Below are positions 14,671-18,986 of a stretch of 18,986 bases of DNA, in pieces (within the stretch, counting starts at the first letter, position 1; the number at the start of each line of letters is the position of its first letter). Below the pieces are notes generated by a model. That model saw only the letters and a program-made list of their open reading frames with translations. It was not told the DNA's origin and ran no database searches. Made by a program: the position numbers and the translations under genes. The stretch is from the NCBI GenBank assembly GCA_002733155.1, contig NVUO01000010.1:59856-78841 (forward strand). Reading direction: 5' to 3'. This DNA is from Sulfurimonas sp. GTDB lineage: Bacteria > Campylobacterota > Campylobacteria > Campylobacterales > Sulfurimonadaceae.

Positions 14671-14793
14671 ATCTTTAGATCCTAAATCAAGTTTAGGATG
14701 ACGATTGTATCTTTAAATCATAAATCAAGTTTAGGATGATGATTGTATCTTTAAACCCCAAATCAAGTTTAGGATGACGATTATATCTTTTTT
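14671..14793. repeat. Palindromic repeat module 9, three 38-bp tandem units
   Basis: Three 38-bp units (14671-14708, 14709-14746, 14747-14784) are followed by ATCTTTTTT. The first has the full palindrome ATCCTAAA/TTTAGGAT with loop TCAAG. In the second and third the right arm is unchanged while the left arm has decayed (ATCATAAA, ACCCCAAA). The cluster lies between the permease gene and manC and has the same polarity as the other modules. Confidence 0.9.
14780..14785 (-). promoter_or_regulatory. Possible -10 box for the manC operon, carried by the repeat
   Basis: On the minus strand the third 38-bp unit carries TATAAT, and the first two carry TACAAT at the same place (14704-14709 and 14742-14747). 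A clear -35 is not visible. The distance to the manC ATG is about 125 bp. This would let manC-wzm-protease be transcribed apart from the flagellar block, but the boxes may be chance in AT-rich DNA. Confidence 0.35.
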
Positions 14794-14826
14794 GTACTTG
14801 TAATATTCTTACCGCTTGTAAATGAA

Positions 14827-15624
14827 CTAATTTTGTATCTCTCTTTTATTTGTTAATTGTTGGAGATAGTTTGAAATATTTATAAGAGAAAAAGTCACTA
14901 AAAATATCATAAGTCCAGGGAAAAAACTAACCCACCAAGCTATTTCTATAAGTTCCTTACCCCCACTTAAAATAGTTCCCCAACTCATCTGTGGAGCTAC
15001 AATTCCTAGACCCAAAAAACTAAGTCCTGATTCAGCAAGTATAGCCCCACCAACTCCAAAAGTAAAACTAACAAAATAAATTGGGGCTAATATTGGTGCA
15101 TAATATTTAAAAAGTATCTTTGTTTTAGAAACTTTTGCGAGATTTAAAATCTTTATAAAAGGCTCATGTGTTATTTTAAAACTCTCTGATCGTATAAGTC
15201 TTGCAGTAGTCATCCATCCAGTTATGGAAATGATAAGTATTAAAACCCAAGCTGAGGCATTTACATAAGATACTAAGGCTAAAAGTAAAAAAAATGTTGG
15301 AAAAGTTAAAAACAAATCAACTATAACTATAAATGTTTTATCAATATATCCGCGAAAATACCCAGCCATTGAACCTAAAATCAGACCAATTAATGAAGCT
15401 ATAAAAGCGGAGCCTACACCAATTATAAGTGATATTTTACCACCCTCCATAAGTCTAGCCAAGATATCCCTGCCTAACCTATCTGTACCTAAAAAATGTG
15501 CCTCTGATGGGGCTAATAAAATAGCATTTGCATCCAAATTATATGCATCTAGACTATAAAAATAACCACCAATAAAAGAGAGTAAAAAAATGAATATTAA
15601 AATTAATATACTGATTTTAGGCAT
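14827..15624 (-). CDS. DppC/OppC-type ABC transporter permease
   Basis: 265 residues with an N-terminal membrane anchor (about 4-22) and several further membrane segments between about 65 and 255. HFLGTDRLGRDILAR (43-57) and ESGLSFLGLGIVAPQMSWG (198-216) are hallmarks of the second permease of peptide/nickel/oligopeptide importers. The region aligned with the EAA loop (about 154-181) is poorly conserved. The partner permease (DppB), ATPases and binding protein are not in the window downstream, and upstream is flgK, only 16 bp away. GGAAGA precedes the ATG by six bases. It is thus probably co-transcribed with the flagellar genes, with its partners elsewhere. The substrate cannot be predicted. 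Confidence 0.85.
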   Translation of the reverse strand: MPKISILILIFIFLLSFIGGYFYSLDAYNLDANAILLAPSEAHFLGTDRLGRDILARLMEGGKISLIIGVGSAFIASLIGLILGSMAGYFRGYIDKTFIVIVDLFLTFPTFFLLLALVSYVNASAWVLILIISITGWMTTARLIRSESFKITHEPFIKILNLAKVSKTKILFKYYAPILAPIYFVSFTFGVGGAILAESGLSFLGLGIVAPQMSWGTILSGGKELIEIAWWVSFFPGLMIFLVTFSLINISNYLQQLTNKREIQN

Positions 15625-15640
15625 ATATATCTTCCAATAT

Positions 15641-17524
15641 TTACTGTTTCATTCCAAGAAGAGTTTGCATCATCTGATCAATAGTAGATATAATTTTTGC
15701 GGCAGCCCCATAAGAGTTTTGGTATTTTATAAGATTAGTCATCTCCTCATCAATACTTACTTTTGAAACTGAGGCATATTCTAACTCAACTGCATTAAAC
15801 TGTGCGGTTACTGTTTGATTATCTAATATAGCTTCATTTGTTTCAATACCTACACTTGTAGCTATTACATCAAACATACCATATATAGTTGTATTAAAAA
15901 CTTCATCACCTGTATCAAACTTGTAGCTCTCAAACTGTTGTTGAATCATAGATAGTGCTATTACATTATCCCCTGCTACAGGTGATTTACCAGCAGCTAT
16001 ACTAGTTGGAGTATTTTTAAATTTTGAATTTAAGTCTATATTTTTTGCATTATCACCATCAAAAAATCTATTTAAACCTAAGGCTCCTGCAAAATTTGAT
16101 CCAGAATCATATTCTAAAGTCTTTAAATTATCTTCAATTGCAAAAGTATAACCTTTTGAAGCTGATAAAGCATCCATATCTAATTCTAAAGCTTTATCTC
16201 CACTAGAATATGTAGCCCAATTAAAATTAATATAATCATCTATATTATTATTAGCATTTCCATCATTATTATCATCTAGACTATCTTTTATCTGACCCTC
16301 GATAGAATTTGATGATACTACACCTGTTATAGTTGTAGCTGTATTTATATTTATAGTTCTTCTAGCTGTTTCATTACCGTCTATATCATAAATAACTATA
16401 TCAAAGGCACCCGCTTTAATATTTAAAGATGAGTTAACTAAAGAGTTTGTTCCATTTAAATCTAGGATATTTGATTCCATTTTGGTTGTGGATGTAGCTG
16501 CGTAAAGGTTATTTGCTGATTCTATTAAACCTTTTGCAAATGTATCCATTTTAGTAATTACATTTTGTAAAGTACCACCTGTTAATGCTGTAGAATCATA
16601 TCTATCTATTCTTTCACCTCTTAAATCCAAGATAGAGCCAATTCTACCCCCATTTATAGTCCTATCCATAGGAATTAGTACACCATCTTGTCTTTCATAA
16701 GATATTTTATAAAATCCATCAGCACTATCTTTATTACTGATATTTAAGGGATGAAAGCTTTGTCCATCTACTATAGTAAAACCATTTACACTAAGACTAT
16801 AACTTCCAGTTGCAGTATTTGACGAGCTATCAATCTGAATATTTGATGTAGTTTTCCCACTAGTAACTTCAGCACCAATTAATCGTGCTAAACTTCTCTC
16901 AATTACATTTCTTCTATCCCTTAAATCATTTGCAGTAAATCCTCCACCAGATTCAGCTACACCTATAGAGCCGTTTAACTTAGCCAACTCTTGTGCTAAA
17001 GAATTTACCTCATTAATATTTACAGATAATTTATCATTAATCTGATCTTGAAGTTTCACTACTTGATTTTGAGTATATTTTATGCTATTTGCTAAACTTT
17101 CCGTTTGTTTTGCTAAAGCTAGTTTTATAGAATCATTATCAGGGTTATCCGCAAAGGTTTGCCACATATTATAATATTCTTTTAAATCTGCTTTTATACC
17201 AACCTCATCAATCTCTGGAAAATAAGTTGACAACTCCTCTAAGGTTTTTTGTGAAAAATCTGCATACTCTTTTTCTGCAGATATACCAGTATATTTATCA
17301 AATACAAAGTTATCAAAAATTCTTTGTATATCTTGGATTTGAGTACCATTACCAATATTACCTAGACCAGTATTTAGTGGTACAGTTGCAGCTTGAACAA
17401 CTCTTTGTCTGGTATATCCATCACTTTCAGCATTTGAAATATTCTGAGATGTGGTTTCAACACCAACTTGAGCTGCACTTAAACCAGAATAAGCGATACT
17501 TAGAGAGTTGTAGATAGACCCCAT
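15641..17524 (-). CDS. flgK: Flagellar hook-associated protein 1 (FlgK)
   Basis: 627 residues. The N-terminus MGSIYNSLSIAYSGLSAAQ with NISNAESDGYTRQRV is the conserved D0 segment of FlgK, and the C-terminus DEEMTNLIKYQNSYGAAAKIIS with IDQMMQTLLGMKQ is the matching D0 helix. FlgK forms the first ring of the hook-filament junction outside the cell after export by the flagellar type III apparatus. The middle part (about 210-520) is the variable exposed region, with Gly/Asn/Ser-rich stretches. The ATG has AAGGG seven bases upstream and follows the FlgN-like stop by one base. The downstream neighbour is a peptide-type permease 16 bp away. Confidence 0.97.
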   Translation of the reverse strand: MGSIYNSLSIAYSGLSAAQVGVETTSQNISNAESDGYTRQRVVQAATVPLNTGLGNIGNGTQIQDIQRIFDNFVFDKYTGISAEKEYADFSQKTLEELSTYFPEIDEVGIKADLKEYYNMWQTFADNPDNDSIKLALAKQTESLANSIKYTQNQVVKLQDQINDKLSVNINEVNSLAQELAKLNGSIGVAESGGGFTANDLRDRRNVIERSLARLIGAEVTSGKTTSNIQIDSSSNTATGSYSLSVNGFTIVDGQSFHPLNISNKDSADGFYKISYERQDGVLIPMDRTINGGRIGSILDLRGERIDRYDSTALTGGTLQNVITKMDTFAKGLIESANNLYAATSTTKMESNILDLNGTNSLVNSSLNIKAGAFDIVIYDIDGNETARRTININTATTITGVVSSNSIEGQIKDSLDDNNDGNANNNIDDYINFNWATYSSGDKALELDMDALSASKGYTFAIEDNLKTLEYDSGSNFAGALGLNRFFDGDNAKNIDLNSKFKNTPTSIAAGKSPVAGDNVIALSMIQQQFESYKFDTGDEVFNTTIYGMFDVIATSVGIETNEAILDNQTVTAQFNAVELEYASVSKVSIDEEMTNLIKYQNSYGAAAKIISTIDQMMQTLLGMKQ

Positions 17525-17525
17525 T

Positions 17526-17954
17526 TTATACCCTTACTTCTAAAAAAGAAGGTTTTTTTGACGCAACTTTGTTATATCCTTGCATCTCTGTAGGTACTAA
17601 TCTTTCTAAAAAAGTATTGTATAAATTGCTAACCACTAAAACTAGTTTTGCATAACTTTTATTTGCTATTTGAAGTTTAGACAATTCTTTTTTTAAGTTG
17701 TCTAATGAAGTATGTTGCTCTTGATTTAAAAGTTGTGGTAAGTCTCGCTCAGGGTTTGAAGTCATTAAAGAAGATATTTCATGGTCAATCATAGCTTTTT
17801 TTTGCTCAAAACTTTTTAATTTTTCTTCTTTAAGTGATAATCTCTCAAATTGAGGATCATTCTTCGCTAATTTGATATCTTCTATATCTGAATTTGTTAT
17901 TTCAATTAAGTCCCTTAAATCACTTAAGGCACCTTCTAGGTGATATGACAACAT
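17526..17954 (-). CDS. flgN: FlgN-like flagellar export chaperone
   Basis: 142 residues, nearly all predicted helix with many Leu, Lys and Glu residues (LRDLIEITNSDIEDIKLAK, LSLKEEKLKSFEQKKAMIDHE, LKKELSKLQIANKSYAKLV) and no membrane segment. This fits the small helical FlgN family, the cytoplasmic chaperone of FlgK and FlgL, but there is no motif sharp enough for certainty. The position between flgM and flgK, with the stop one base before the flgK ATG, is the main support. A weak AGGGG lies upstream of its ATG, 26 bp after flgM. It could also be an unrelated flagellar helical protein occupying this slot. Confidence 0.65.
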   Translation of the reverse strand: MLSYHLEGALSDLRDLIEITNSDIEDIKLAKNDPQFERLSLKEEKLKSFEQKKAMIDHEISSLMTSNPERDLPQLLNQEQHTSLDNLKKELSKLQIANKSYAKLVLVVSNLYNTFLERLVPTEMQGYNKVASKKPSFLEVRV

Positions 17955-17980
17955 AATTAACCCCTGTTATAGTTAAAAAC

Positions 17981-18190
17981 CTACAGTAACTCGTCGGCTA
18001 TCTTTTGTGATAGTGCCTGTAAATTTATTTTGTATTCACCAGAGTCAAGAGCCTCTTTAATCTGATCTACCTTGCTTTTATCCCCTTGGGAGGATATAGT
18101 AGCGTTTGATGTTTTTGCAGTTTCTTTGTTAGCGTTTACATTTTTTGCGTAAGTGCTTGTAACTGCTGCATTATTTATTTGAGAAATCAT
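17981..18190 (-). CDS. flgM: Anti-sigma-28 factor FlgM
   Basis: 69 residues. The C-terminal half has VDQIKEALDSGEYKINLQALSQKIADELL, matching the sigma-28-binding helices of FlgM; the N-terminal half is polar and probably disordered, as in the family. FlgM holds FliA inactive until the hook is complete and it is exported. It is shorter than enterobacterial FlgM (about 97) and similar to Campylobacterota versions. The start is supported by AAAGGATG a few bases upstream. A sigma-28-like promoter lies immediately upstream, suggesting feedback by FliA. Confidence 0.88.
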   Translation of the reverse strand: MISQINNAAVTSTYAKNVNANKETAKTSNATISSQGDKSKVDQIKEALDSGEYKINLQALSQKIADELL

Positions 18191-18208
18191 AATTCATCCT
18201 TTTAGACC

Positions 18209-18236
18209 ATATCGGCAAAAGTAAAATAAACATTAA
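18209..18236 (-). promoter_or_regulatory. Sigma-28 (FliA)-type promoter of flgM
   Basis: On the minus strand TTAA (18233-18236), 16 bp, then GCCGATAT (18209-18216), close to the sigma-28 pattern TAAA-N15-GCCGATAA and to the Campylobacter CGATWT core. Transcription would start about 12 bases before the flgM ATG, just ahead of the ribosome binding site. The gap also holds a nine-base T tract (18237-18245) with no obvious role. Confidence 0.6.
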
Positions 18237-18279
18237 TTTTTTTTTAAAAAATTTAGTTTATTTTATAAAAGCCCATATT

Positions 18280-18579
18280 TTATTTTCTACTCAAATAATT
18301 ATACAACATTGAAGAAAACCCAAAACTACCTGCACTAGTTTTTGCTAGTTCATCCCTATACATTGACTTATATATTTTATCCCCAGGATCATTCTGCTCT
18401 GAAAAAAGATTCTTTTCATCTTTCATAGCATTATCCAATAACATTTTTAATATCACTGATTCAAAGGCATCAGTTTGCTTTCTTAAAGAAGCATCTTCAG
18501 CTTTTGGATCAATTTTTGGAATTTGATGTTGTTGAGATATACTTAAGGCTTGTATCCCAATAGAATTTAAATTATTCAT
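18280..18579 (-). CDS. flgJ: FlgJ-type flagellar rod-binding protein, short form
   Basis: 99 residues. RKQTDAFESVILKMLLDNAMK (33-53) and DKIYKSMYRDELAKTSAGSFG (67-87) match the FlgJ N-terminal rod-binding domain, a scaffold for rod assembly in the periplasm. The peptidoglycan-hydrolase domain of enterobacterial FlgJ is absent, as is usual in Campylobacterota, so the muramidase must be another protein. AAGGAGAG, overlapping the flgI stop, is a strong ribosome binding site five bases before the ATG. Confidence 0.9.
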   Translation of the reverse strand: MNNLNSIGIQALSISQQHQIPKIDPKAEDASLRKQTDAFESVILKMLLDNAMKDEKNLFSEQNDPGDKIYKSMYRDELAKTSAGSFGFSSMLYNYLSRK

Positions 18580-18589
18580 TATTCTCTCC

Positions 18590-18986
18590 TTATATGATTT
18601 CTAAATCAGCTGCTATACTTCCAGCTATTTTCATTGTCTCTAAAATAGAGATAATATCTTTTGGTGTAGCACCTAATTTTTGTAATGATCTAACTAAGTT
18701 TGCTACAGTAGTAGTTCCATTTTTTGTATATATCTCATTTTCATTAAGACCAATTATCAAATCATCATCAATTACCATTGAGCCAGCAGGTTTACTTAAA
18801 ATATCTTGTTCTTTAATCTTAATAGTAATATCTCCGTGAGTCATAACTATTGGTTTAATCTTTATACCAATACCAGCAATTATAGTTCCTGTTCTCTCAT
18901 TAATAATAATTTTATTTTTAGGTTTATAGATTATATCTATATCTTGTACCTCAGCTAAAAACTCTATCATACTTTTATCTTTTGGT
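18590..18986 (-). CDS. flgI: Flagellar P-ring protein FlgI, C-terminal part
   Basis: The frame remains open to the right edge (PKDKS before the ATG at 18970), so that ATG is internal and the N-terminus lies outside the window. About 131 residues are visible of an expected 350 or so. EFLAEVQDIDI, KIIINERTGTIIAG, and the end LETMKIAGSIAADLEII match the C-terminal third of FlgI, which forms the P-ring around the rod in the periplasm. Its stop is 10 bp before the flgJ start. Confidence 0.93.
   Translation of the reverse strand, partial: PKDKSMIEFLAEVQDIDIIYKPKNKIIINERTGTIIAGIGIKIKPIVMTHGDITIKIKEQDILSKPAGSMVIDDDLIIGLNENEIYTKNGTTTVANLVRSLQKLGATPKDIISILETMKIAGSIAADLEII

Noticed and set aside
18237..18245. 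Nine-base T tract as a phase-variation switch
   Set aside because: It lies between genes, upstream of the putative -35 of flgM, and is not unusual in such AT-rich DNA; nothing in the reading frames depends on it.
18594..18839. Plus-strand open frame opposite flgI
   Set aside because: Antisense shadow of the conserved FlgI C-terminal part.

Overview
The window is an AT-rich, densely packed stretch that looks like a Campylobacterota (epsilonproteobacterial) chromosome. The evidence is the right-end flagellar block in the order flgI-flgJ-flgM-flgN-like-flgK, a short FlgJ with only the rod-binding domain, and a sigma-28-type box GCCGATAT before flgM. The genus cannot be fixed from the sequence. 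Almost everything is on the minus strand, so transcription runs right to left; only the partial gene at the left edge is on the plus strand.

Layout, right to left. (1) 18986-15641: end of flgI, then flgJ, flgM, a FlgN-like chaperone and flgK. (2) 15624-14827: a DppC/OppC-type permease 16 bp after flgK, without its usual partners. (3) 14655-10685: manC (GDP-mannose synthesis), wzm (ABC-2 permease) and a secreted M10 zinc metalloprotease with DUF4214 and RTX-like segments, tightly coupled. (4) 10442-2944: wzt with a C-terminal glycan-binding-type domain and three glycosyltransferase genes, the last encoding a 1204-residue three-module enzyme; these are also tightly coupled and have a likely extended -10 promoter in front. 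(5) 2846-1368: a trypsin-like serine protease with DUF4214 and RTX repeats. (6) 1219-935: a small GIY-YIG protein. (7) 2-742, plus strand: 3' part of a possible SGNH-fold protein.

Together, regions 3-5 describe an ABC-transporter-dependent surface polysaccharide locus. ManC supplies GDP-mannose, the glycosyltransferases assemble the chain, and Wzm/Wzt export it. Two proteases that look type I-secreted and share DUF4214 lie within and beside the locus.

The most striking feature is a family of palindromic repeat modules (nine clusters, about 15 full palindromes). Each palindrome has 8-bp arms whose sequences vary together around a nearly invariant TCAAG loop, followed by GAC. Many modules have a left palindrome, a tandem series of copied right half-sites, and a closing palindrome in inverse orientation. 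Five clusters lie between genes. Four lie in frame inside the three-module glycosyltransferase, where all ten tandem units are exactly 21 bp long; the ten comparable intergenic units are 22-23 bp. This recalls Rickettsia palindromic elements and REPINs, but I can name no described family for this exact architecture.

No tRNA, rRNA, CRISPR array, insertion sequence or gene-free stretch longer than 300 bp was seen.
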